From the NCBI RefSeq assembly GCF_048544455.1, contig NC_133529.1, positions 45,857,456-45,921,455 of the forward strand: a stretch of 64,000 nt of DNA, in the 5' to 3' direction. Positions within the stretch are counted from its first letter, which is position 1. Each line of letters begins with the position of its first letter. Shown one piece after another: positions 11,752 to 23,525 of this stretch. The DNA comes from Silene latifolia. Its lineage: Eukaryota; Streptophyta; Magnoliopsida; Caryophyllales; Caryophyllaceae. The translations under genes and the position numbers were made by a program. The notes beneath the pieces are model-generated. The model did not search any database. It was given only the letters and a program-made list of their open reading frames with translations, and had not been told where the DNA came from.

Positions 11752-13354
11752 ACCACCTTACTTACCCAAGGTAAAAAGAGAACACCCCGCTTGGGCGAGC
11801 GTGGCTCTAATGAACAAGAGATTCATAGGTGTTACTAATTGATAAGGCTAATCTCAATTTTAGTTATGTGAGAGATCTTGTCAATTTAGTCATAAATTCC
11901 TTACAAGTGAATTAATTCGGTGAATGTAAATGACGTGAATTGACAACCGCGAAAATAAAATGCATGTGAATGGCGATTTTGGCATGCACGAAAATAAAAC
12001 AAGCAAACAAGTAAGCATATTAATAAATCCTAGTATGGCCACCTAGTTAATAAAAACTAGTCTATTACATTTCGGAAACCAACTCCTTGGTCCCTTGCCT
12101 CTTCATTCCAAAAGTGGCTTCTTGTGGGATTTGGAACACCTTTCAAAAATAGACTCCGTCTCGATGTAATCCGTATTTTGGAAACGCCGGTAAGAATAAC
12201 TATTACAATTGAATTACATAGCTATTCCTATTATACATTAATTAATAAAATAAATAAAACTATTAATTAATTACAAACCGACGATACGAGATCGTATTTA
12301 ATTACAAACAAATCGATATTCCCATTCATTTCGGGTAATAACGATTAAAATTAAACTAGGCCATACTAGGTACAACAAGATAAATACTTTAAATAAATGA
12401 CAATCATTCATTCAACTTAAATAAATATGCTTAAAATGCTGTAAAATCATGCCAAAATCGCCCTATCTATCAATCGTTGGTATCCATCTCGGTTTTTGTG
12501 GATTTAATCGATTTTTAACATGTAAAAATCAATAATCAACTCTTAAATCTCATTTAAGTCCAAACTAATTGTCCAAACTGTTTTGAACCTCAAAATTAGT
12601 CCTCACTAATTTTATGATAAATAATTAGTTTGATTTGGTGATATTTTGCTAATTTAATCGGTAAAATCATAATATTTAAGTAAAAATCCAAAATAATTGA
12701 AAAATTACCTAAAAATTGAAACAAAAATTTTTAGTATTCTGGAACACTCCCAAGAACACCAAAATGTTAAAAAAATTGTCCAAAAATTCCGGATAAATTT
12801 TATGAAGAAAAAGATCGATATTTATCGGTTTTTAACCACTAAAACCAATAAACATCAAAACAAGGTGAAAATACAAATTAAAATTCACTTTTACCATTTA
12901 AATAATATTTTTAAATGTACATTAATTTATTATGGGCAGAATCAATTGTTTCGAAATTATGATTAATTAATTTCACTTTTATCGACTTTTATCTCATAAA
13001 ATCAATAAAAATGCAAAAATTTCGAACCAACCTTCAACCTTTTGCATGAAATCAGTATAAAACATGCATGAAATACCATAAAAAATCCATGCACCGAATC
13101 AACTTTTAACTATTTTTAGTCAATTTTTTAACTAAAATACGGCATTTTGACTCGGTTTTCTACCAAAAATCATTAAAAATAGCAAAATAACTTCAAAAAT
13201 CACCAAACTTAACCACAAACCTTTTAAGATCAGTAGGTATGCATGCCCCAAAAATTTCGTGCTAAAACCTCTTCTAACACAATTTTTGAGTTTTTATAAA
13301 TTATCTCATAATTCATTAAAATGCTTAAAATCAACATGCAAATTACAAGCCTAA

Positions 13355-13366
13355 GCTCTGATACCA
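13355..13366 (-). other. Primer-binding site, tRNA-iMet type (element H)
   Basis: On the minus strand this reads TGGTATCAGAGC, the standard initiator-Met PBS, two bases after the LTR end. Confidence 0.85.
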
Positions 13367-13368
13367 CT

Positions 13369-14607
13369 TGAAAGATCATAGATCCATATTAGACTCTCTA
13401 ATAAAAATTAAATTATCTCATAATTTATCATTTAAGTGATCTATGTAACATGCATGCAAATATAAAAGCATAACAATGAAAGTTTAAGGAAAAACAATTT
13501 CCTTACATTGATTTTATGGTAAAATGGGCACAAACTAGATCACCTTACTAGTTTGTTCTTGAGCTTATAACAAATGGATGATCCTACTAACAAATCTTCA
13601 AAGAGAAGATCTCCTTCAAGATGCACCCAAGAACTTAACCCAAAAAACTAACAAGTATTTAACTGGAAACTTGTTAAAATTATACCCTTGATAATATTTT
13701 AATATTACTAACTCTCTTAGTAAATATTATTTTTTGTATACTAACAATCTTAGTAAGAGAATGCTCTATTATTTTTAGAGAGAAAAAGATACACATGCAA
13801 AGATGTTCAAGTGTTGTTGTATATAAAAATGAGCAAACATCTTGAGTGTATATGGGGGAAAAACCGGTGGGAGGGTAGGTGAAGTGGAGTGTTCAATTTG
13901 TCTTATATTTTTTAATCTTGCATCACATGCAAAATCTATATAAGATAACTTATGGTAGTATATAATGTAAGGTGAAATGATTATGTTCCTAATCATCCAC
14001 TACTCTATTTTACACGGTCCACTTGCCCATTTACGGGTCCATGTTGGTTCTTATATTTGTCGCACAAATACGTGTAATTTTATTTTAAACATCGTTTCAT
14101 GTTTAAATACTTCCATAATTAATTCGTCCAAATCACTCCGTAAATATACGTGTACCACTACACATATTATATACGTACTAATATTAATCACATTAATCAA
14201 TTAGTATAATTTTAGTGAATTAACAATTAATTAACTAAAACCCGTCTCCCAAAATTTATTATTCAATTATCACATAATTAAATAATAACTGCCGTGCCTC
14301 GAGATCGCAACTCGAAATCTCTCTAAAAATAATCGACTAACCTTTTAGTCTACAAATCAAGGGACTAAATAAATTGTATCTCATACAATTAATTAGTTGT
14401 CTATTGGGGTTCGTTCCTTTAGGTGTGACCGAAAGGGGTCAGTTGATCACCGCCGTCTCACGACAATAACGTCAAAATCTAGTCAGCCAACAGTTATCGA
14501 TTTACGTTAATCAACTGACGAGGATCAAATAATTAAATATCTGATAATATTCCATTAATGAGATTTATTATGTTAACGCACTATTGTGGAGGACACTAAC
14601 TCCAACA
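13369..14607 (-). repeat. 5' LTR of element H (copia)
   Basis: It starts TGTTGGAG at 14607 and ends ATCTTTCA at 13369 on the minus strand, 1239 bp. Its 5' third matches the LTRs of elements G and I (for example the TTGGCTGACTAGA and GGTGGTGATCA-type blocks), so all three belong to one copia family. Frames at 13775-14204 are not conserved in G or I. Confidence 0.75.
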
Positions 14608-15274
14608 CGGGAAAATGCGAAAAGCATGAAAAAAAAAAGAAAAAAAAGAAAAGAAAAAGAATAGACCGTGTAAAAAAGGGAAGTTTGTGACGGTCTTACC
14701 CCTATGTATTATTTATATCATTTGAGGAGTTGTTGTTTTTGGTTAGTGAGTTTTGTGCCAAAGAAGGGCACTTGTGTTTGACTTCATAATCGGCTGAGAA
14801 CCGGATTTGCTTAGTATGGTCTTGTTTAGGTGCTAGCTTGATGCTCTACCTCCACTTTATCCATAACTGTTTTGCCTTTTCTTACCCGTACCCTCACTTT
14901 TCTATAACTTTTGCAAGCCCTCAGCTGTGACAGACATTGTTTGGTTGGAATGTATGTATGGTGATTAGAATCGTCTATCATTTTTGTTGCAAGCATGTTT
15001 ATGTGGGTCGTAGTTTGGGTGAGTGACTGATTTCTCTTCTTCTCTTACACATTTATACTTACCCTTTGCTTCATGAGATAAGAGTGACCCGTGAGAGTCC
15101 GTTTTTAAAGGTCTTGCAAGGTCGACAGTTCAGTTTATTTATAGACATCATACAACTCGTTTGCGCTTGACTGATGTAGCTGTAATTGTTAGTTTTGATT
15201 GCATTAAACGGTTTAAGTAGACAAGTTATAGCTAGCTCTGAGTTTTCTTATCCATTCCATTAGTTTGCATTTAG

Positions 15275-15313
15275 TTTACTCGAGGACGAGTAAAGGTTTG
15301 ATTTGGGGAGATT
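15275..15313 (+). promoter_or_regulatory. Terminal hairpin and PPT of element F
   Basis: Arms TTTACTCG (15275-15282) and CGAGTAAA (15287-15294), perfect 8 bp, loop AGGA. The PPT TTTGGGGAGAT follows, and the LTR starts 19 nt after the hairpin. Confidence 0.75.
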
Positions 15314-16745
15314 TGATACGTGCAATTTATATAATCTTTTTAGCCTCTTATTGCACGCATTTCTATGACATTTCTACAGTTTTGTATTGCAAAATGCCCC
15401 GAATTGGCTACTTTGGTTTGTTTCATCTCATTTGCAGGAACGGACCTTAAAGTGGTGGAATCGTACCTTATTCGTTCCTCCTAGCATGCATTTTAAGGAG
15501 ATGAAGGTTTAGAACGGAATGTCGTACCTAGGGAAGCGTGAAGGAGATCCTTAGAAGCTGACCAAGCGTGTTCAAGCTATTTTCAGTGGAAAGTTACTCG
15601 ATCGAGAGCTATTGTGGTCGATCGAGTGGTTTTGGCAGAGCAAGGAGTTCGATCGAGATCCTGCTGAGCTCGATCGAAGAGGGCTGTTTTGGAAGTTCTC
15701 GATCGAAAGCTATTTTGTTCGATCGAAGGGTTTTGCTGAATAATCACTCGATCTATAGGAATGAAATGCCTCGTTCAAGTGATTTACTTATTTGCTCGGA
15801 ATTTTTTTTCCGTGCTTAGGTTTATTTTAGTCAATAATCTCTTCCCTATTTAAGGAAGACGAGATTATTTTAATAAACACACATTACACTACGCTTAATT
15901 ACTCATTTTCTCTTAATCACTGCTGGAACTTTTTATCTTGCTTGCTTTGCCTCTTAACTCCGGATCTAAACTTTGTAATCTTTCTCTACTCTTTAATCTT
16001 AGTTTAATTCTTTGTTTCGCTCTTAATCCTTGCCTCTAAATCTCTGTTTAATTATTATCTTAATTATTTTATGCTTCGTCATTATTCATTTATAATGTCT
16101 TCCTTTGGTTTATTTATTGTTATCGTTGTTAATTACATCAGTAGTATGAGTAGCTTATTTCCCTTATGTTAGGATTAGGGGAGCCATGGTAGTGAGTTGA
16201 CGATGTGGTGAATAGATCAGATAATAAATTGTGAGAACTGTTTTATAACAAAATAACTGTAATCGTTTAGTTGAGTGCACGCTTCTAAACCCATTAATCT
16301 GGTTAAATTCAATCCTATATCGGAAGATTGGAATGAACAGACTTGTTATGAACAGTAGACTACCCTAATGAGGACGGAAGTTAAGTTAGTTGTTTTTTAG
16401 GGAGGATAGCGGACCGAAAGGACCTTTCCCTTGCCCTTCTCGCAGTTTACTGTCTGAACCATTTATGACTGAGTTAGTAAACTGCCATGGTGAACCGAAT
16501 TCCTAGCATATTTCTCTCTATTTGATTACATATTTCGCTTGTCGCTGTCTTTACTGCTCTTTTCTCTTATTTCTCTTGCCTTAAACCTTCATTAGTTTAG
16601 AAATCATCTGAAACCCCCCATTTGTTACTAGACAGACTTAATTAGTAGATAGATACAATAGCCTCCCTGTGGAGACCGACCCTACTTTCGCTAACTTCTG
16701 TTAGTTGTCCTAGGTAATTATTTTTTGTACTAAACGACTGTATCA
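15314..16745 (+). repeat. 3' LTR of element F
   Basis: 1432 bp from TGATACG to TGTATCA. A motif array lies at 15594-15758, with a possible TATA-like TATTTAA near 15847. The end resembles element B's LTR end (CCCTGTGGAGACCGACCC versus CCCTGCGGATCGACCC). Frames at 15265-15819 cross the LTR edge or the array and are not genes. Confidence 0.75.
15594..15758 (+). promoter_or_regulatory. CTCGATCGAG-type motif array in F LTR
   Basis: Six copies of CGATCG, each flanked by T/C on the left and A/G on the right (CTCGATCGAG, GTCGATCGAG, TTCGATCGAA), spread over 165 bp, about 90 bp before the TATA-like site. Confidence 0.6.
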
Positions 16746-17500
16746 CCAAGTTTTCATAAGTGAGCTCCCTCTTAGATTTGTCTTTGAGCTTCTCCACCAA
16801 GTAATTCTTGTATGACGATTTGACTTTCATGAGAAGGTCCACAACGTCATCTCCAACTATCATGAGCTCCATAGTGGGTGTGAGAAGGTTCTTATGTTCA
16901 ATAAGGAAGAGGCATTCCTCCTCTTCATCGAAGTAATCTTCAAACTTCTCAAGGATGGGTTCCTCAAGCAAGCTAATCCCATAACTCCATTCATCATTTA
17001 AGTCCATCTTTCCCTCATCATCTTCTTCCATAGATGCGTCATCATCGCTTTCTCCATATGAATCATAAATAGGGGCTTTACTTCTCCTCAATAACTCTTC
17101 CTCCACCATCTAAATGTTCACCTCAAAAGTCACACCCTCATACTCACAAAGGTAAAGAGTATTTAGCTTACTCAACCTCATGTCTTCTTCATCAAATACG
17201 ACACTTTCATACTCACAAGAGCTCAAGGAGATTGGCTCTTCCCACTTCACATGTTCTTCATGAAAGGTCATTACCTCAAATTCACATTCACAGTCAATGC
17301 TCAAGATTGGTGAGGAGTGGTTGCTTGGGTCGCCTTCATTTGGGCAATTCGAATTGCCAACTCCTCACCATAGGTAGTAATGCTTTGAAGAACATTGTCC
17401 CTATGTTGGCTCTCCTCTAGCACTTGCTTGAAGAAATTTTGTTGATCTCCCATCATTTGGAGAACCACATTTTGAATGTCAAAGTTTAGGTCATCTTCTT
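16746..17500 (-). pseudogene. Gag-derived acidic protein, distal part (element C)
   Basis: Homologous to 4340-5020 of element A. The upper section (17304-17110) has the segment WEEPISLSSCEYESVVFDEE, almost the same as in A. A TAG at 17109-17107 interrupts the frame where A has a Glu codon. The next 120 codons are strongly acidic (ESDDDASMEEDDEG) and continue into LLEEPILE and DDVVDLL. The frame leaves element C at 16746 and its apparent last 34 codons are F LTR sequence. The frame around the coiled section is intact here, which shows that A lost one base near 4448. Confidence 0.65.
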
Positions 17501-17752
17501 TGTTGGAGTATGTGTCCTCAACAATAGTGCGATCACATGTTTAAATCTCAAATTAGGAATACGTAAGGGATGATTCATTTACATAGTCAACTGATCAACA
17601 TTAATCAGTATTGATTGGCTAACTAGAGTTTGACATTACTGTCGTTTGACGGTGGTAATCAGTTGATCCCTTAACGTCACACCTATAGGACAATTCCCTT
17701 AATAGATAAGTTGATTAATTGTATATCGATACAAGTTAATAAAGTCCTTACT

Positions 17753-18562
17753 TTTGCTAGGGTCACACCTACTACTAAGGCCAAGCTCTTCTTTTCTAGG
17801 GTCTTGATTGAAATTGATGTCTCTAAGAGTCTACCTGACCAAGTGGTTCCTAACATCCCTTACTTAGGGCAGGTTACCCAGAAGGTTGTCTATGAATGGT
17901 ATCCTTACTTTTTAAAAGGGTGTGGTAAGTTGGGTCATACTTTAGATTCTTGTAAAAGGGAGAAAGCTAAGGTTACTAAGGAGCAGCCTGTTGTTGAGAG
18001 TGAAATTTGTACTCCTACAGGGTCTGGATTAGAGAATACTCTTTCCCCTACACAGGCTATTGGAACTAGTGGTCAAGAGCTAGGTGGTACCTCAGAGGTC
18101 CCCTTGATAGTTTCTCCATCTAAGGTGAGGAAAGTAGACTCAGGCTCTAAGCAAGGTTAGAGATCCTCACCCTCTAGTGGTAAGCTGTCAAAGGGGGGTT
18201 CTGTAAAGCACTCAAGATGCTCTAGTGTTTCTGTGGTAAATCCGGTTAGGGTTTCTTCTCATTCTGATGGTGATATGGAAACTAACTCTATTCCTTACTC
18301 CCCCAATCAGTTCTCCCTTCTTGCTGAGCAGGACTTACTGGTTGAGGAAACTATGGTGATTCAGGTTGATGAACTAGGTGGTACCTCAGTGGTTAATCCA
18401 GCACAGTCAGGAGTTGCTTTAGAGAATGTAGGCTCAGTTGGCCAGAGATCTCTAGAGCCCTCTTCTGATCCTGTTGGCATAACTGCTGAAAAGCACTCAG
18501 AATCTTCAGAGGTTTCCTTAGGGGCTACTCAGGAAGTTGTTGTTCCTCCAGATAAAGCCTAA
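17753..18562 (+). pseudogene. LINE ORF1, partial (zinc-knuckle nucleic-acid-binding protein)
   Basis: One frame from the truncation point to TAA 18560-18562, with a single TAG at 18158-18160. The N-terminal part matches the region before the zinc knuckle in plant L1 ORF1 (DUF4283/zf-CCHC_4 type). The knuckle reads LKGCGKLGHTLDSC: second Cys, His and third Cys are present, but the first Cys position is Leu. The rest is Ser/Thr/Glu-rich and low in structure. In the family this protein binds LINE RNA. The stop overlaps the ORF2 start (TAATG). Confidence 0.7.
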
Positions 18563-21500
18563 TGAAAGTTGCTGCCTGGAATGTTAGGGGTTTTAATAAC
18601 CCTATTAAGCATAGTGAGGTAATGAACTATATATATGAGAATAAATTGGATTTGATAGCTCTGTTGGAAACGAGGGTTAAGCAACCCAACAGAAGGCAAA
18701 GTATATTCTTGAGAAATATTTTGGTAATTGGCAAAGTATCTGTAACTATGACAAACACTACAATGGGAGAATTTGGGTGCTGTTTAATCATCGAACTGTT
18801 TCCATTAGTATTACTCAGATGGAGGCTCAAGTTATTAGTTGTTTGGTTCGCCATTTTGAGACTAACACTGATATCAGTCTTAGTTTTGTCTATGGTAGTA
18901 ATGATGCTGCTCAGAGAGAAGATTTATGGGACTCTCTTCGTTCAGTGGCTTCTCCTAATCCTTGGATGGTGTTAGCTGATTTTAATGTTGTTAGGTGCCC
19001 TGAGGAGAAGCTTAGCTCTAATCCTCCCCTTTTACATGAGATGCTTGAGTTTAATTCTTGTGTTTTTTACTGTCACTTGGATGATATTAGTAGCTCTGGA
19101 TGTGACATGACCTGGACTAATAAGCAGGAGCCTGGGGCTAGGGTTTGGTCTAAGCTTGACAGGGTGCTTGTCAATGCTTCTTGGATTTCTTCCTTTCTTG
19201 GTTCTCATGCTATCTTCCATGAGGCTGGTATATCTGATCATTCCCCTATCTTGGTCTTTATCTCTGAGGATAAGAAGATTTTAAAGAGATTTAGTTTCCT
19301 GAATAGCTGGGTGGAGCACCCTGACTTTTTGACCACTGTTCAAAATGCTTGGTTCTCCCCTATTGCTGGCAGTCCTATGTTTTGTTTGTTTAAGAAGCTT
19401 AAGTTTGTCAAGCATGCTCTTTCCAAGCTGCATAATAAAGCTTTTAGTAATGTTTCTATCAGGGTAAAGGAAGCTAAAGCCCAACTTCTTTACTGTCAAC
19501 AAAATCTTCAGTCTGATCCTTTTTCTGCTGACTTGATTCAGGAAGAGCAGAAATGGCTGAAGGAATTTACTAAATTTAAGACTGATGAATTAAATATTTT
19601 CAACAGAGAGCCAAACTTAAGAATATTCAGCTTTCTGATAGTGGCTCTAAATATTTTTTTGACAAGATCTCTGAACGTCAGCACCACCAAGTTCTTGGTG
19701 CAATTTGTGATCATACAGGAGTTATGCAGCAAGGACTTGATAATGTGGGGGTTGCTTTCCAAGGTTACTATCAGAGCTTATTGGGGGAGGCTAAATATGT
19801 TGCTGGTTTAGATACTGTTCTTATTCCTAGTGGTCCTAAGATCTCTGAGGAAGATACTGTAGGTCTAATTCAGGCTGTTTCCATAGAGGAAATCAGAGAT
19901 GCTGTGTTTAGTATGGATTCTAATAGTAGTCATGGTGTTGATGGCTTCTCAGCTGGATTCTTTAAGTCAGCTTGGAGTATAGTTGGTGGTGATCTTTGTA
20001 GGGCTGTTCAGAGTTTCTTTAGGACTGGCAAAATGGCTAAGCAAGCTAATTAGACCATCATTTCTCTTATTCCTAAAAAAGACATTCCTAGTACAGTGAT
20101 GGACTTCAGACCTATATCCTGTTGCACAGTCTTTTATAAAGCTGTTAGTAAGGTTCTAGCTAATAGGCTTCAGAGGGTGCTTCCTTTAATTGTAGGGGAA
20201 GAACAGGCATCTTTTGTTAAAGGGAGGAGTATACATGATAATATCTTTCTTTCCCAAGCTTTGGTTAAAGGCTACAATATGAGATCCATTTCTCCAAGGT
20301 GTCTTATTAAAGTAGACATTAAGAAAGCGTTTGATTCTTTGCAATGGAGCTTTGTTGTAGACATGTTAAAGGAGTTTGGGTTTCCTCAGAAGTTCATTAA
20401 ATGGATCCCTGGTTGTATCACTGGGACCTGGTATTCTTTGAAGCTTAATGGGGGTCTTTTTGGCTTTTTCTCTGGTAAGGGTGGAATCAGACAAGGGGAT
20501 CCTCTCTCTCCATATATTTTTGTTCTTAGCATGGAGATCTTGTCCAGATCTCTAAGAGTTCTTTGCCAACAACCTTTGGTTTCTTTCCATCCTAAATGTA
20601 GTAGGTTGAGCTTGACTCATCTTATTTTTGCTGATGATTTAATGGTGTTTTTCGTGGGGATATGCCTTATGTGCTAGCTGTTCAGCAAGCTTTGACTACC
20701 TTTGCTTCTGTCTCTGGTCTCATTGCTAATGTGGAGAAAACTAATATATATTTTGGGGGAGTTGCTCAGGAGGTTACAGAAGCTATTCTGAATGCTACTG
20801 GTTTTTCTGAAGGAGGCTTTCCTTTTCGTTATTTGGGTTTGCCTCTTAGTTCTTCTAGATACTCTGTGAGTATGTATGATTCTTTGATCATAAAGATTCA
20901 GACTAAGTTGCAGCATTGGTCAGTCAAGTCTCTTACTTATCTTTGGTAAGGCTCTTTGCTTTATCTTTGTCATTTTTGGTCTAGAGAACTTTTGGTGTTC
21001 AAGTGTTCCGCTTCCTCAAACTGTGCTTAAGCAGATTAATCATTTAAGTAGGAATTTTTTCTGGGGCATTAAGGATGGGGAGACAAAGATGCAGTTCAAA
21101 AGCTGGAATCATATTTGTGCTGCTTGGAATAGAGGAGGATTTAACATCAAGAATGTGCAAACTTGGAATATTGCCTTATTGCTTCAATGGATCTGGAAGC
21201 TCTCTAATGGTCCTACTAGTCTGTGGGTAAAATGGAATAAAGAGTATGTCTTGAAAACTAATTCCAGTTGGTCCCCTTGCTTCCAAATATCAGTTTTCTT
21301 CTAGTTTCAAGGGAATTTTGGCTGCTAGGGATGTTTTTCTTACTAAAGCAGGTTCTAGCCAGGTAGCCATGGGTCTGTTTGACTCTTGGGTTAAAGGTGG
21401 TAAACTTCTTACAAGTCAAATTTATGAGTATTTGCTTGATGCACAACATCAGGAGGATTGGTATTCAGTCCTTTTTCATCAGAGCATTGTTCCTAGACAT

Positions 21501-21767
21501 AGAGTTACATCCATCCTTGCTGCTCAAGGAAAGTTGGCAACTGTGGATAACATGCAGCTTAGGGGCTTCCATTTTGTGAATAGATGTAGTCTTTGTAAGC
21601 AAGCTTTGGAAACTCACCAGCATTTGTTTTTCAGATGCTCCTTTTCTCAGGCAGTCTGGACAGCTTTGCACCAGTGGCAGCATTTGTCAGTCAGAAGCTC
21701 TGATTTGATTGAGAGAATGCAATGGAGTTATGCTTCTAGTTCCCAGGTTGGTTGGGCTGCAGCCTAG
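18562..21767 (+). pseudogene. LINE ORF2: endonuclease and reverse transcriptase, frameshifted
   Basis: Starts MKVAAWNVRGFNNP, the AP-endonuclease (EEP) domain; further EEP signs are LLETRVK, the ADFN segment and SDHSP near 19235. The reverse transcriptase covers about 19850-20650: DFRPISCC, the KVDIKKAFD block, GIRQGDPLSPYIF and the catalytic FADD near 20627. A zinc-binding zf-RVT end is at about 21380-21670 (CSLC...H...FF.C). Frame changes occur near 18770, 19600-19720, 20650, 20945 and 21300, and a TAG lies at 20051-20053, so it is inactive. ORF2 proteins nick the target and prime reverse transcription there. Confidence 0.85.
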
Positions 21768-23116
21768 TTTAGAACGACTCTTGCTACGGCCATTTATGGC
21801 ATTTGGATGGAGAGGAATGGGCGAATCTTCAAGCATCAGGAGTGTACTGTTCAGACAATGGTCACTAGTGTTAAGTACATTGTTGCTGTGAGATTGTGTA
21901 TGAATCCTCGATTTTATGCTTTTGTTGATAGGCTTTGCTCTTAGTTTGCTCATAGTTAGTGCTCATTGTTAGAGCATGGTTTCCTTGGGTCTTAGGCTTG
22001 AGCTGTTCGTTAGTGTGATATTTCTGCAAAAACTTGTAATTTCTTTTCTTTAAGGAAATGAAATGATAATCTTTTGCAAAAAAAATTCCTTAAATTGAAC
22101 AATTCATTTTGTGAGTGAGAATATTTATATCTTATTGTAATTTGATTAAATAAAATTTATTTTAGTAATTAAAAGATTTTATTACTAAAATTCATTATTT
22201 TTTTTGAAACAATTAAATTAAGAATGATTGATTGATTATAATTGCAAAATGTTGTGAACTATAATTATATGACCCATTTTATTTATGTGATCAAGAATTA
22301 CTAGACAATTTGTTATATGTAAATTAATTAATGTATATAATGATATTTATTTGATAAATATGCATTAAATTAATTAAAAACATGTTACATGCTACATGTG
22401 ACATATTGTGTGACAAATGACAATTTGACAAAATAAAATGGAAGTCCATTTTATACATGGACCGAAATAATGGAGGGATTTAGGGATAATGAATGTTTTA
22501 TTTTATATTAAAATGAAACATGATTAACCTAAAATCATAGCCTTACACAACTAATGTTTAGAGAAGAGAAAAAGAAAAAGGTGAAGGCCATGCATTGGCC
22601 TTCTTTACCTCTCCAAAACCGGCTCCCCCTTCTATTATAGAGAATTTGTTCTCTATTTTTCCTTCCATGCAATTCACATCATTCTAATAATATTCTCCCA
22701 CTTCTCTCTAAAACTAGTTTTTAGAATATATTAAATTGTTCATCCATATTCTAATATTACAAGTTAATATTACTAGTGTAGTAATATAAATATTATTAGA
22801 ATTATTTAAGTATACTAATATTTAAATCTAGTTAATTCATATATTAGTTTTAAGGGATATAGTCTTGGGTGCAATTGTTAAGGAGCATCTCTACACTTGA
22901 GGTTGGAGGATAATCCATTATTATAAAGCTCAAGAACAAATAAGGAAGGTGTCCTTATTTGTGCCCTAATTTTCGAACCAACAACAATGTAAGAACCATT
23001 GTTTTCTCATTTTATATATAATTTAGTTATGCATACACTAGATCTTTTGAACTCATATTAAAATGTTAATTTGTTCACCATTAGAAAAGTCTAATAATAG
23101 GTATATGAACCTAACA

Positions 23117-23360
23117 TTCTTGTTGTGTGTGGGTGTGAAAGTGACATATTTTGGCATTTGGAATTGGTTGTAAATTGAGTCTTGGGTGGATGGTTGTTGT
23201 GGATATTGGATGTGGGGATTTTGGTGGGAAAATTTGGGGTAGTAGTTAGGATTTTCATTGTATGAGTTGTAAGGTAGGTTTGTGTTGACTTGCTCCTCAA
23301 ACTCCCCATATCCATAGTCATACTCAAAAGATCCACCACATACTCCTTATGTCAAGTCTT
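23117..23360 (-). pseudogene. Gag-derived acidic protein, N-terminal part (element C)
   Basis: Reads the same start as element A (QDLT, GVCGGSFEYDYGYGEFEEQV, then the Tyr/Asn/Gln/Pro-rich stretch) until the copia LTR interrupts it. A TAA at 23349-23347 replaces the Tyr codon seen in A seven codons from the start, so this copy is dead from its beginning. Confidence 0.65.
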
Positions 23361-23505
23361 GATCCATCATAGCTAAGACAAGGAAACAACTACAACCAAG
23401 GAAACAACACAAAAACAGTAAGAACGATCTTGAGGAACAAGTTCCTCAAGGTTAAAGCACAATCAAAATAGACAAACAAACAAGAACTTAATCACAAAAC
23501 ACCGT

Positions 23506-23523
23506 CCCGGGCAACGGTGCCAT
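23506..23523 (-). other. Degenerate tRNA-Asp primer-binding site (element C)
   Basis: On the minus strand TGGCACCGTTGCCCGGGA, two or three bases off the PBS of element A, directly after the LTR end. Confidence 0.75.
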
Positions 23524-23525
23524 TT

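Larger units (their letters stand above)
11752..14607 (-). mobile_element. Element H: Ty1/copia fragment, 5' LTR and leader
   Basis: On the minus strand: LTR (14607 to 13369), PBS, then non-coding leader down to 11752, where the Athila-like array interrupts it. The leader resembles that of element G (around 41800-42300), including the segment that reads ACCAA(G/A)GAGTTGGTTTCCGAA. I see no ORF worth calling; the frame at 12697-12966 is in AT-rich leader. The base pairs after its LTR start (CGGGA, 14608-14612) should be its target duplication. Confidence 0.75.
14608..16745 (+). mobile_element. Element F: 3' end of an Athila-like element
   Basis: A 3' UTR (14608-15313) homologous to the last part of element B's 3' UTR, an A-rich purine tract (14630-14662), hairpin/PPT and the 3' LTR. 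The 5' portion is cut off by element H. It interrupts element C at 16746, so CCAAG (16746-16750) is the expected target duplication. Confidence 0.75.
17751..22082 (+). mobile_element. L1-clade LINE, 5' truncated
   Basis: About 4.3 kb with partial ORF1, ORF2 (endonuclease, reverse transcriptase, zinc-binding end) and a terminal A run. Likely target duplication: AAAGTCCTTA (17741-17750) and AAATTCCTTA (22083-22092), one mismatch. The insertion lies inside solo LTR I, whose sequence resumes at 22083. Confidence 0.85.
17501..23116 (+). mobile_element. Solo copia LTR (I) in element C, interrupted by a LINE
   Basis: It starts TGTTGGAG and ends CCTAACA. TTCTT flanks it on both sides (17496-17500 and 23117-23121), a perfect 5-bp duplication, with no internal copia sequence: a solo LTR left by recombination. 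Without the LINE it is about 1.27 kb, as in element G (1.28 kb), and it matches G along its length (for example the GACTAGAGTTTGACATT block). Confidence 0.85.

Noticed and set aside
17501..22082. LINE as part of a host gene
   Set aside because: Endonuclease, RT, terminal A run and likely target duplication fit a LINE inserted in an LTR.
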